This document shows, one piece after another, positions 26,123-34,207 of a stretch of 43,678 nucleotides of DNA. A program made the translations under genes and the position numbers. Source of the DNA: an uncultured Eubacterium sp. (GTDB lineage Bacteria > Bacillota > Clostridia > Lachnospirales > Lachnospiraceae); NCBI GenBank assembly GCA_947385875.1, contig CANDMV010000016.1:1-43678 (forward strand), in the 5' to 3' direction. The notes under the pieces were generated by a model, which was given only the letters and a program-made list of their open reading frames with translations, did no database searches and was not told the origin of the DNA. The first letter of the stretch is position 1. Every line of letters starts with the position of its first letter.

Positions 26123-26698
26123 ATGGCCCGGCACCGGGCCATGGTTGTCTATGGACTTTTGACTTACGAAAACGGCTGTGTATCCATTCCCAATAAGGAA
26201 CTGATGAACAGTTATGCTGCTATGATAAAAAAAGAAAAAACTTTAGGATATATTTACAATCTGGCGAACGCTTCAAAAAAAATGCTTGCCGCTACCCTTT
26301 CGGGTGATACAAAAACAATGGCAGAAATTTTAAAATTTGCACATAATACAGAATCTCCAATTTTTTTCTTACAACAGTGAAATTGAGCGGCAGTTATTCA
26401 TCTGATTTATCTGGCTGCAAGAGATGAGTACCGCGTAGAGCGGGAGGATAAAGCCGGGAAAGGATACGCAGATTTTATCTTTTACCCAAAACAGAAAAGT
26501 GCAGATGCATTGATTCTCGAATTGAAAATAGACAGCTCTCCAGAAAATGCATTGCAGCAGATCAAAGACAAAAACTATGCTCTCCGCTTCAAAGGAAAGC
26601 TTGGAGAATCCCCAAAATATTTAGGAAGAATATTGGGAGTCGGCATCAGCTATTTTAAAAAGACGAAAGAACATTTCTGCATCGTAGAGGAACTTTAA
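26123..26698 (+). pseudogene. C-terminal fragment of AAA-ATPase_like / PDDEXK_9 family protein
   Basis: The frame reads YGLLTYENGCVSIPNKELM, then helical sequence to EILKFAHNTESPI, typical of the end of the AAA-ATPase_like module. After two frameshifts (near 26365 in a T-run and near 26385) it continues AAVIHLIYLAARDEYRVERE, KGYADFIFYP, ALILELKID and ends YFKKTKEHFCIVEEL, the PD-(D/E)XK nuclease-like domain. The DF and ELK positions of the nuclease motif are kept. The ATPase half (P-loop) is missing. A 9-bp palindrome ATGGCCCGG/CCGGGCCAT (26123-26142) marks the left break. Broken copies of this family are common in Lachnospiraceae genomes. Confidence 0.8.
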
Positions 26699-26733
26699 CA
26701 AAGTATATAAAATATGATTCTATCAGCATTTGA

Positions 26734-26777
26734 CAACAAAAGGCATAAGGAAGCTTCCCGCAGTCCTTACGCCTTTT
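26734..26777 (-). terminator. terminator of GPH symporter gene
   Basis: AAAAGGCATAAGG (26738-26750) pairs with CCTTACGCCTTTT (26765-26777); on the minus strand the only mismatch becomes a G-U pair and the stem ends in a T-rich tail. It lies 26 bases after the symporter stop and may also serve the convergent pseudogene. Confidence 0.75.
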
Positions 26778-26802
26778 GCATTCTATTGTTTATTCAGTTC
26801 TA

Positions 26803-28233
26803 TTAATTGTTCTTTTTCATATCTGCAATCTTCTCCTGCACTTCAATCATCTTCTCTTTATCCAGAGGATAGAATTTCATAGCCAGAAGACTGCATACCC
26901 AGCCAATCAGCGGTGTGCCGATAAATAAGAACATGGTCATCCAAAACAGCGGTGTGCTGTAAGCATCCTCTACCGTCGGCAGCTTTTCAGTAAATCCGAT
27001 CGCAATTACACAATACCCAACGATGGTAGAAGCAAACGATGACACTACCTTATCAAAAAAGCCAAACACCGTCCCCATCAGTGCCGGAGCATAGTTGCCG
27101 GACTTATACAATTCATAATCCGCACAGTCTGCAATCATCGGGGTAGCTAGTCCGGTCGTAACCCCCGTGGCTCCATTTGCAAATATATAAAGGAACAAAA
27201 AGGCGACTGTCATAAAGCCGATATTTTCCAAAGAAATCTTAGTCGGATCGCCAAAAATAAGCAGGGCAGCCAGCAATAATGAAAAGGTAATGCTCACCCA
27301 TGTAAAAATAATAGTCGCCTTCTTTGAAGAAAGCCTTGAAGCCATGCTTGTGCCTACGATAATAAGAATCATGTTCGGCACAAGAGTAATCATAGACATA
27401 CTGCTAAGCAGAGTATAATTGCCTATAATAATACCGTACAGCATAATGCCCACTGTCGCATTGCCTCTGATCTGACTAGCCAGCTTATCTGTAGATGCAG
27501 CTATGACCAACATTTGAATAGCCCGATTATTTTTGACAATGCGGAAGATATCCTTAAATCCATACGAAGCCTGCTTGCCGAGTACATCATAATTCTCCGA
27601 CTGATCCTTCTGCCAGATGCCGATGATAGCCAGTATCGTAAGGATAAGAGATGCAGGCCCAAGCACGCTGATCAGCTCTATAAACAATGATGCCGTAAAG
27701 CCGCCATGCTTAGTAGCCAGATAGCTAGTAATATAAACCGTAAGACCAGTCATCAAAAAAGCATTTATAATACTATCTATGCGGGCAAACATCGGCCGCT
27801 GCTTCGGGTCATTCGTAAGCACAGTCTGTCCGCCGCGGGTTGCGCTGTTCTGAAATGTATAGCCGATAATGTAAACCAAATAAAGCACAACCCAGTAAAC
27901 CGCCTTCAGTCCGCCAGAAAGTAAATGTGTAGTGGTAAACATCAGCACGATGGTTCCCAGCATAACGAGATTGCCAAACAGCATAAACGGACGAAACTTG
28001 CCGAATCTTCCATTTGTCTTATCTACGACAAAGCCAATAACCGGATCTGTCAAGCCGTCCCAGAAGCGTGCCAGCATGATCACATTGGATACAAAAGCAA
28101 CACCCAGCCCTGCTACGCCATTCGCATAATAGGATACATACATCAGGGTCATAAGGTAAATGTTTGATGCCGTGTTATTAAATACAAATAACAGCAGCTG
28201 CCACCATTTTGCACGATTATATTGTTGTTCCAT
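26803..28233 (-). CDS. GPH-family sugar:cation symporter
   Basis: A 476-residue membrane protein with about 12 hydrophobic segments. The GPH (glycoside-pentoside-hexuronide) signature is visible: FWDGLTDPVIGFVVDKTNGRFGKFRPFMLFG and, later, GLATPMIADCADYELYKSGNYAPALMGTVFGFFDKV. It should import a glycoside with Na+ or H+. It lies 34 bases after the GH88 gene, so the likely cargo is an unsaturated uronic-acid disaccharide or a related product. AAGGAGGAA ribosome site. Confidence 0.9.
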   Translation of the reverse strand: MEQQYNRAKWWQLLLFVFNNTASNIYLMTLMYVSYYANGVAGLGVAFVSNVIMLARFWDGLTDPVIGFVVDKTNGRFGKFRPFMLFGNLVMLGTIVLMFTTTHLLSGGLKAVYWVVLYLVYIIGYTFQNSATRGGQTVLTNDPKQRPMFARIDSIINAFLMTGLTVYITSYLATKHGGFTASLFIELISVLGPASLILTILAIIGIWQKDQSENYDVLGKQASYGFKDIFRIVKNNRAIQMLVIAASTDKLASQIRGNATVGIMLYGIIIGNYTLLSSMSMITLVPNMILIIVGTSMASRLSSKKATIIFTWVSITFSLLLAALLIFGDPTKISLENIGFMTVAFLFLYIFANGATGVTTGLATPMIADCADYELYKSGNYAPALMGTVFGFFDKVVSSFASTIVGYCVIAIGFTEKLPTVEDAYSTPLFWMTMFLFIGTPLIGWVCSLLAMKFYPLDKEKMIEVQEKIADMKKNN

Positions 28234-28267
28234 TGCTCATTCCTCCTTGGTATGTATGATTCACAGT

Positions 28268-29467
28268 TTACCAGGTAAACAATGACTTGCCTTTTAGGCG
28301 CAGCACTGCTTCGATAAAATAGTAGTCTCCGTATATAATCGGCACCTCCGTATTTTTCCCGTCAGGATCATGATAGAAAAATGTCCCGCCGTCTACAATG
28401 GAATCGGCCTGCGGATCCCAGTTACAGAATTTTTCATCACAGGCACGAAGAATCCGGTAAGCAGCATTCGTATAAAACCGTTTCTCATGCTCTCCCACAT
28501 GCTCGGCGATTTCCAAAAGGCCAGCGGCTGTAATCGCAGCTGCCGTTGAATCATATTTGAGCGGCTCCTCCGGCTGGCGGTAATCTACCAGCGGCAGCCA
28601 GTCATTGACAGCCATGCTCGCGATACAGTAATGAGCGCAGCGCTTTGCCGTATCCAAAAACGTCTGATCGCCGGTATGTCGATAGCTTAAAGCAAATCCG
28701 TACACTGCCCATGATTGTCCGCGGCTCCATGACGATCCTTTTTCGTAGCCCTGTCCGCCTGGGTTATCTACAAATTCACCCGTATTCGGATTGATCGCAA
28801 CGATATGGTTACAGCTGCCATCCTCACGCACGACATACTTCTGGGCAGTTTTGGCATGGCTGACAGCGATATGCTGATAGCGAGGATCCTTTGCCTCCTC
28901 GGCAGCCCAGTATAGAAGAGGAATATTCATCATGCAGTCGATAATCATCCAGCCACTGACTCCCGCTTCTGTTTTCATAAAGTCAGGCACATCCCCCGAC
29001 TCAAACATCGCGTCATTCCATGCACGGATAAATTTTCCGATCGGATTAAACCGGCCTGCCAATAAATTTGCGGCCTGCAGCCCTCTGCTGCGCGCCAGCT
29101 TATTACCTGTCTTGCGGTAATCAGCTACTGCCGACAACAGAAACAAGAACCCGGCATCATGATCGATCGTGCCGTAGCCTTTCAAGATCTGCTCCAGACG
29201 GTCTTCTACGCCTTCAGCAGCATTCTTGTATGCCTCATCCCCCGTCGCCTCATACATCTGCCACAGCATACCCGGCCAGAATCCGTTTGTCCAAAATCCG
29301 ATTCCCCACGGTCCTTCCTCTATGTCGTGATACTTTCCGTCCTCCCCCGTACTGTAAGGAATCATCGTTCCAATACGCTCACATTCTGCCTTCATTTTTG
29401 TAAGAAGCTTTTCATATACCCCATCCAGCCATTCCTGATTTGTACACTCGTTTACGTTCTGTCCCAT
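28268..29467 (-). CDS. unsaturated glucuronyl hydrolase (GH88)
   Basis: A 399-residue intracellular GH88 enzyme without signal peptide. It removes the unsaturated uronic acid that polysaccharide lyases leave on glycosaminoglycan or plant oligosaccharides. Visible: GPWGIGFWTNGFWPGMLW, IDHDAGFLFL (D104, equivalent to the essential Asp88 of the Bacillus enzyme), SGWMIIDCMMN (D177, equivalent to Asp149), and KGSSWSRGQSWAVYG. I start at MGQNVNE, 7 bases after AAAGGAGGAGG. No polysaccharide lyase is in the window, so disaccharides are probably taken up ready-made via the symporter downstream. Confidence 0.92.
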   Translation of the reverse strand: MGQNVNECTNQEWLDGVYEKLLTKMKAECERIGTMIPYSTGEDGKYHDIEEGPWGIGFWTNGFWPGMLWQMYEATGDEAYKNAAEGVEDRLEQILKGYGTIDHDAGFLFLLSAVADYRKTGNKLARSRGLQAANLLAGRFNPIGKFIRAWNDAMFESGDVPDFMKTEAGVSGWMIIDCMMNIPLLYWAAEEAKDPRYQHIAVSHAKTAQKYVVREDGSCNHIVAINPNTGEFVDNPGGQGYEKGSSWSRGQSWAVYGFALSYRHTGDQTFLDTAKRCAHYCIASMAVNDWLPLVDYRQPEEPLKYDSTAAAITAAGLLEIAEHVGEHEKRFYTNAAYRILRACDEKFCNWDPQADSIVDGGTFFYHDPDGKNTEVPIIYGDYYFIEAVLRLKGKSLFTW

Positions 29468-29669
29468 ACTGCCTCCTCCTTTGTTATACACAGTCAATAC
29501 ATATCACAATTATTTTTTAATTCGTTTTATGAATTGTGTATATAATATCACACGAAAGCAGTATTTTCCTGTCATATCTCACAAAAAATATTGCAAATCT
29601 TCTTTCATTTTTACATTTCTTCCAATCAGCAGCTTCTTTTCCTGCGCCCGTATAGCAGCGCATATATCT

Positions 29670-30554
29670 TTATGAATGCCCGCACGCCGAATATTTCTTC
29701 GGTGACACACCTACATTTTTCGTAAATGCCCTTATAAAATTACTGTAATCATGAAATCCGCACTGGCTCCCGGTTTCTGTCACCGACCATCCTTCCGCCA
29801 GCAAGGTTCTAGCCAGCGAAATACGTTTGTCAACAATATAGCGGTTAATTGTAGTTCCCGTTACGTCTTTAAAGATTTTGCACATATAAGAGCTGCTCAT
29901 ATAAAACTGTGCCGCAAGATGCTGGATCGTCAAATCTTCCGACAAATGCTGATTTATGTAAGATAATATTTTATCAACCTGCGCGTAATGCGGCTCATGA
30001 AAGCTGTGTTTTCCGCTCTCCGGCGCCTGAAGCGGCATCTGTGCACAGCGTGAAAGAAAAACACGGTTTAAAAAAATCATCAGCTCAAGAAATGCAGCCC
30101 GATCCATAAGATCCTGTCCAAATCCCCTGCTCTCGGACAGCCTGTGCATAAAATAGTTAAACCTGCCCTGTTCTTTTTCAGACATACCGATCCTATGCCC
30201 AAAAGCCGTACCGCGGCCATGAAAGCAGCAGCTCAAATCTGTCTGCGGCGTTGATAACCGCTGCAGATATTCCGGGAAAATAAACAGCACAATACGCTCA
30301 TGTGCCTGCTGGTCAACGCGCAGGAGACAGTGGCTTTCCGATTGATTGATAAAAAATATGTCTCCCGGTTCAAATTCATACACCAGATCCTCAATCAAAA
30401 ATTCCTTTCCGCCGGATATGGAAAAATAGATCTCATAGCAATCATGAATATGGCTGCTCATAATTCTTTCATCATTGTATAAACGAGCCATTGCAAATGT
30501 CTTTGTCTCCATACAAGACTGTATCGCTGATTTGCAGGAATCATTGACAAACAT
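29670..30554 (-). CDS. AraC-family regulator with cupin sensor domain
   Basis: A 294-residue transcription factor. The N-terminal part (about 25-130) has the cupin pattern SSHIHDCYEIYFSISGG and YEFEPGDIFFINQSESH. The C-terminal part (about 190-290) has two AraC helix-turn-helix motifs: LTIQHLAAQFYMSSSYMCKIFKDVTG and VTETGSQCGFHDYSNFIRAFTKNVGVSPKKY. Start at MFVNDSC with AAAGGGTG. It lies directly upstream of GH88 on the same strand and probably controls it. Candidate operator half-sites CACAATT (29505-29511) and AATTGTG (29532-29538) are inverted in the GH88 leader. Confidence 0.9.
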   Translation of the reverse strand: MFVNDSCKSAIQSCMETKTFAMARLYNDERIMSSHIHDCYEIYFSISGGKEFLIEDLVYEFEPGDIFFINQSESHCLLRVDQQAHERIVLFIFPEYLQRLSTPQTDLSCCFHGRGTAFGHRIGMSEKEQGRFNYFMHRLSESRGFGQDLMDRAAFLELMIFLNRVFLSRCAQMPLQAPESGKHSFHEPHYAQVDKILSYINQHLSEDLTIQHLAAQFYMSSSYMCKIFKDVTGTTINRYIVDKRISLARTLLAEGWSVTETGSQCGFHDYSNFIRAFTKNVGVSPKKYSACGHS

Positions 30555-30625
30555 AATACACCCTTTTGTTATCCTTTCTAAACCTATGTAACGAAAATAT
30601 TCCCCCTCTTTGTCTATAGCATAAC

Positions 30626-30665
30626 ATATAAAAAAGCTGCCTGTTAGAAAAAACAAGCGGCTTTT
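30626..30665 (-). terminator. terminator between two AraC-family genes
   Basis: A 14-bp stem with one mismatch (30632-30645 with 30652-30665, core GCTGCCTGTT / AACAAGCGGC), followed by TTTTTT on the minus strand. It separates the regulator at 30830 from the one at 29670. Confidence 0.72.
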
Positions 30666-30686
30666 AGTAAAAATAGAAAAATAATA

Positions 30687-30816
30687 GTTACTTTTTGCAG
30701 CACAGCTGCTTTCTGGCCGGGGTGCGAAACAATGTCACTAACTTAACGGCCTCTCTGACGATTCTGTGTCTGGTTATGCAAGGCTTAAGTTTATGACATT
30801 GGGTGTGAAAAGTAAC
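30687..30816. repeat. 130-bp element with GTTACTTTT inverted termini
   Basis: Begins GTTACTTTTTGCAGC and ends in the reverse complement of GTTACTTTTCACACC. Inside, CAATGTCACTAACTTAA pairs with TTAAGTTTATGACATTG except at two positions, giving nested inverted repeats. Length and end sequence resemble the 24908-25036 element, but the centres differ. Confidence 0.6.
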
Positions 30817-30829
30817 AAAATAATATGAT

Positions 30830-32026
30830 TCACTCAGGCGTTATATGGGTCTTACGATAGTCCCATGGAGTAACACCAAAATTAGCTTTGAATACTTTTG
30901 AAAAATAATTGTTGTCTGTATATCCTACATAAGCAGCGATTTCCTGTACGCTTGTTTTACTGCTTCCGAGCAGCTCGGCTGCGATTTCGCAGCGTTTTTT
31001 TGCCAGATACTGCTTTACCGTCATGCCTGTTTCCTGCCTGAAACGCCTGACCAGCTCAGGCTTGCCCATTCCGGCTGCACGGGCGATTTCCTGCGTCGTC
31101 ATAGATTTGCTCAGGTTGGTGGACATATATTCGATCGCCCGGCTGACCCACAGAGAATACGCTTCTTTATTTTTCGCGCGTATCTGCTCACAAATACACT
31201 CGACCATTCGTTCAATCAATCGGCCAATCTCTGCTTTTGAAGCGGTATGCTGCATCTGCTGTGCATACTCCTGACTGATCGAATCGATAAGCACCGGACT
31301 TAAGCCTGCCTGCTTTGCACCCATACGCACTAAGGTTCTCCATATTGCAGCAGACACTAGCTGGTCACGTATGTTATCTGATATAAACTTAATATCAAAG
31401 GTTACTGCATCCATTTCTTTTGTCAGCCGCTGTACCTGCCTGATATTCCCGCGGCTGACTGCTTCAATCAACTGATCCTCTAACGCATACCTCCGGTTGA
31501 TTACTGACGCATCCGCATAATCGTCATTGAAGGTCAGAGTATGATGCATATTTTTTTCATCCAGGTATACTTCCTTGACCTGTCGCCCGCCTTCACCTTC
31601 GGTATATTCAACAATTAGAAATGCAATACGCACCGCATCACTTTTTTTGCATATAGGCAGACTGCATCGGTATGCCTTATAAGACGACACAGCTGTCTCC
31701 GAGGCCTCTGCCTGTGCCAGCACCAGACGCGCCCGCTGATCGCTCCATGCATCTTCTACAAAGGGCCCCATCATCACCCAGCGTATCCCAGTCTGAAATA
31801 CGATCAGACGGGATCCAAGCGTCTCAAAGATCTCGTATATGAATCTTTCTGAACCGTTTGCAAAAAAACACTGCAGCCCCTCAGACGTATAGATCTGCTG
31901 CAGCTGAGGAGAAAAACAATACTGGCTTTCAAATTGGTCTAATATATCGGTGTCATTATTATAAACCGTCATAGACAGGCCCGTTAGTGCCGGAACCAGA
32001 ACAGCTGCCGATTCTAAAAAATCCAC
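30830..32026 (-). CDS. AraC-family regulator with large sensor domain
   Basis: A 398-residue protein. The N-terminal ~280 residues form a sensor I cannot place in a named family. The C-terminus (about 295-398) has paired AraC helix-turn-helix motifs: MTTQEIARAAGMGKPELVRRFRQETGMTVKQYL and SVQEIAAYVGYTDNNYFSKVFKANFGVTPWDYR. I start at the GTG 32026 because GGAGGGG lies 7 bases before it; the longer frame begins with a TTG without a site. Likely targets are the neighbouring carbohydrate genes or the deacetylase upstream. Confidence 0.85.
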   Translation of the reverse strand: MDFLESAAVLVPALTGLSMTVYNNDTDILDQFESQYCFSPQLQQIYTSEGLQCFFANGSERFIYEIFETLGSRLIVFQTGIRWVMMGPFVEDAWSDQRARLVLAQAEASETAVSSYKAYRCSLPICKKSDAVRIAFLIVEYTEGEGGRQVKEVYLDEKNMHHTLTFNDDYADASVINRRYALEDQLIEAVSRGNIRQVQRLTKEMDAVTFDIKFISDNIRDQLVSAAIWRTLVRMGAKQAGLSPVLIDSISQEYAQQMQHTASKAEIGRLIERMVECICEQIRAKNKEAYSLWVSRAIEYMSTNLSKSMTTQEIARAAGMGKPELVRRFRQETGMTVKQYLAKKRCEIAAELLGSSKTSVQEIAAYVGYTDNNYFSKVFKANFGVTPWDYRKTHITPE

Positions 32027-32171
32027 TATATTTCCCCTCCTGTTTTCGTGAATACAATGAAATCCCAATCGATCTGTAAAGTATCTCTATTCTTATTTTC
32101 CATATCTAACGATTCCCTCTCAGAGCTTGAAATAATTGTACACGAATTCGCAGCAAATGTATATTTTTAAC

Positions 32172-32230
32172 AAAAAAGCTGCTGCAAAAGGCATATGGAA
32201 TAATCATATAATCCATACGCCCTTTGCAGC
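32172..32230 (-). terminator. terminator of polysaccharide deacetylase gene
   Basis: A 19-position stem pairs 32181-32199 with 32212-32230. On the minus strand both apparent mismatches are G-U pairs, and TTTTTT follows. It lies about 140 bases after the deacetylase stop codon; the gap holds the TCGCGAAGCGA repeat (32274-32284) flanked by CTGTGAG / CTCACAG. Confidence 0.75.
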
Positions 32231-32371
32231 CTGTATCATTCTTAACATCTTCGTAACTGACTGTGAGAGTTCCATCGCGAAGCGATTTCATTCAGGGTTA
32301 CTCACAGGACACGATATCCATATGTGCTCACGACTTTCACTCTTGGCAGTGTGCAGATCGCGCAAGCAGGT

Positions 32372-33919
32372 CTACTTCCGAAACTGGCTGTAAGCTCCAT
32401 TCTTTTTCAGTCCGCCCCGGTAAGCTGCCATCTCACTAATCGTTACCAGCTGATAGCCTGCATCCTTTAAATACCCCACAATCGTATCAGCTGCCATAGC
32501 TGTTGGATGATGAAGATCATGCATCAATACAATCGCTCCGTCGTACGCTTTCTGCTGCACGCATTGAATGGTCGCGGAAGTGCTTCTGGTTTTCCAGTCA
32601 AGCGTATCGATCGACCACATAATGATCGGCATACCGGCTGCCGCACTGACAGAAGAATTGTAGCTGCCATACGGCGGACGAAGGAGCTGTACATCTACCC
32701 CAGACTGATTCTTTACCGCCTGGCTTGTCCTGTTCACTACAGACTGTACCTCGCCAGTACTGAGCTTTTTTAGATCAGCATGCGCATATGTATGGTTTCC
32801 AATCTCGCAGCCTAATGCAGCTGCACGTCTAACACTGTCGGCATATCTGTCTACCTGATTTCCCACTACAAAAAAGGTAGCATGCGCACCGTATTTTGCA
32901 AGTGCATTCAGTACAATCGGCGTGTAAGCAGACGGCCCGTCATCATATGTTAATGCAATCATTTTCTTATTCTGATCGATCGCCATCTGGCTGATTGCTT
33001 TACTGTAGTTCCCTCGCCCGCCGGCTGCATCCTGCGCATACACTTTATAAGAATAAATCGTGCCGCCATTGAGATTATGGTCAGTGTAAGAAGTTCTGGA
33101 ACCCTTGACACTGCCGACAGCTTCGTACTTGCCTGTAGTTTGGTTTTTCCGCAAAATCTGGTATTTATCGGCACCTTCCACTGCATTCCATTGAATCACC
33201 AGATTCCTTGAGCCGGAAAGATTAGAAATCCCCGTCAATTCCACCTGCTTGAGCGAACGAACAGCTACAACTCTGCTGTCAGCACGGCTCGCCCGCCCTT
33301 CGGAAAATACTGCGAGCTTATAATAATATACTCTGCCTGCTTCCCGCCCACTGTCTTTATATCTGCATACACCATTCTCAGCTGCATAAATACGGTGAAA
33401 ACCGCTGTCTTTTTTCGTGCTGCACAAAAGTACATACTCTGCTGCACCTTTGACCTTTTTCCAGCTCAGCTTAATTGTGCCGTTCGGCTTGGAAGCTGCT
33501 TTTAGAACCGGCTTTTCTAATTTTGGTATTTTCGGCTCTTCTTCGTCATCTTCCTTTGGGGATGTATCTGTTCTGTCTGGATTTTCTGATGAATCCGGCT
33601 CCTTTGGTTCATCTCCTGTGTTTGAATCTTCTGTGGTCGAATCCCCTGAAGAATCCGGTGTCTGTGGTTTTTGGGAATCATTGCCTGTGTTCGTATCTGC
33701 ATCCGCTGATGAATCAGGCTCCTGTGAACTCGGGGCATGATTCCCTGTGTCTGCATCTGCCGCAGAATCTGTTTCATGCAGGCTCAATGCCGCGTTCTCA
33801 TTTGTAATCTGTGACTGCCGCATTGCAGATGCCGAAATTAAATTGCCTGCAATCAGAACATTAGAAATGACAGCTGCTGCTGTAAAGCATGAAATCATAT
33901 TTAATAGTTTTGTTTTCAT
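32372..33919 (-). CDS. secreted polysaccharide deacetylase (CE4, NodB fold) with FN3-like modules
   Basis: A 515-residue exported protein. Signal peptide about 1-33 (MKTKLLNMISCFTAAAVISNVLIAG), then a Ser/Asp/Glu-Pro rich linker (about 45-130) with repeats of the PDSSADAD kind, two FN3-like modules (about 133-220 and 225-315), and a NodB deacetylase domain (about 320-500). CE4 motifs are complete: TYDDGPS, HTYAHADL, RPPYG, DTLDW, IVLMHD. It probably deacetylates peptidoglycan or another N-acetylated glycan at the surface. Start at MKTKLLN with GGAGGGAG upstream. Promoter at 33972-34001. Confidence 0.92.
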   Translation of the reverse strand: MKTKLLNMISCFTAAAVISNVLIAGNLISASAMRQSQITNENAALSLHETDSAADADTGNHAPSSQEPDSSADADTNTGNDSQKPQTPDSSGDSTTEDSNTGDEPKEPDSSENPDRTDTSPKEDDEEEPKIPKLEKPVLKAASKPNGTIKLSWKKVKGAAEYVLLCSTKKDSGFHRIYAAENGVCRYKDSGREAGRVYYYKLAVFSEGRASRADSRVVAVRSLKQVELTGISNLSGSRNLVIQWNAVEGADKYQILRKNQTTGKYEAVGSVKGSRTSYTDHNLNGGTIYSYKVYAQDAAGGRGNYSKAISQMAIDQNKKMIALTYDDGPSAYTPIVLNALAKYGAHATFFVVGNQVDRYADSVRRAAALGCEIGNHTYAHADLKKLSTGEVQSVVNRTSQAVKNQSGVDVQLLRPPYGSYNSSVSAAAGMPIIMWSIDTLDWKTRSTSATIQCVQQKAYDGAIVLMHDLHHPTAMAADTIVGYLKDAGYQLVTISEMAAYRGGLKKNGAYSQFRK

Positions 33920-33971
33920 TTGTCGTTCTCCCTCCCAGACTTCCACTTTTTTACAGCTTAATGATTCTTGT

Positions 33972-34001
33972 ATTGTAACACATATTTTTCTTATTTTTCA
34001 A
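33972..34001 (-). promoter_or_regulatory. promoter for polysaccharide deacetylase
   Basis: TTGAAA (33996-34001), 18-base spacer, TACAAT (33972-33977) on the minus strand, about 55 bases before the ATG. Confidence 0.6.
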
Positions 34002-34037
34002 TCCTCAATAATATAAAAGCGTGTGGGCGGCAAATCG

Positions 34038-34206
34038 TTATAAGCTTTTAAAAATATCGGCCTGCAGCAGAAAACGCAATTCTTCACGATATGCTGATGC
34101 ATCGACCCGTAACCTTAAAATCCAGCTGTTCAAAAACCTGTCTGTCTTGGGGATAGGCAAAGGAGAGCCCGTCAGTTGCTTCTTGATTTGCGTTCAGCAA
34201 CATCAC
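34038..34206 (-). pseudogene. short coding remnant after the large GH32 gene
   Basis: Starting two bases past the GH32 stop, the minus strand reads MLLNANQEATDGLSFAYP and on to VTGRCISIS, then stops (34084). Shifting one frame continues as REELRFLLQADIFKSL and stops at 34038. The residue composition looks like real protein, and together they would make an about 56-residue tail with one frameshift. I do not recognise the family. It may be what is left of a gene deleted here. Confidence 0.35.
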
Positions 34207-34207
34207 A

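Noticed and set aside
25853..26134. 93-codon minus-strand frame
   Set aside because: Runs through inverted repeats; no ribosome site or protein-like pattern.
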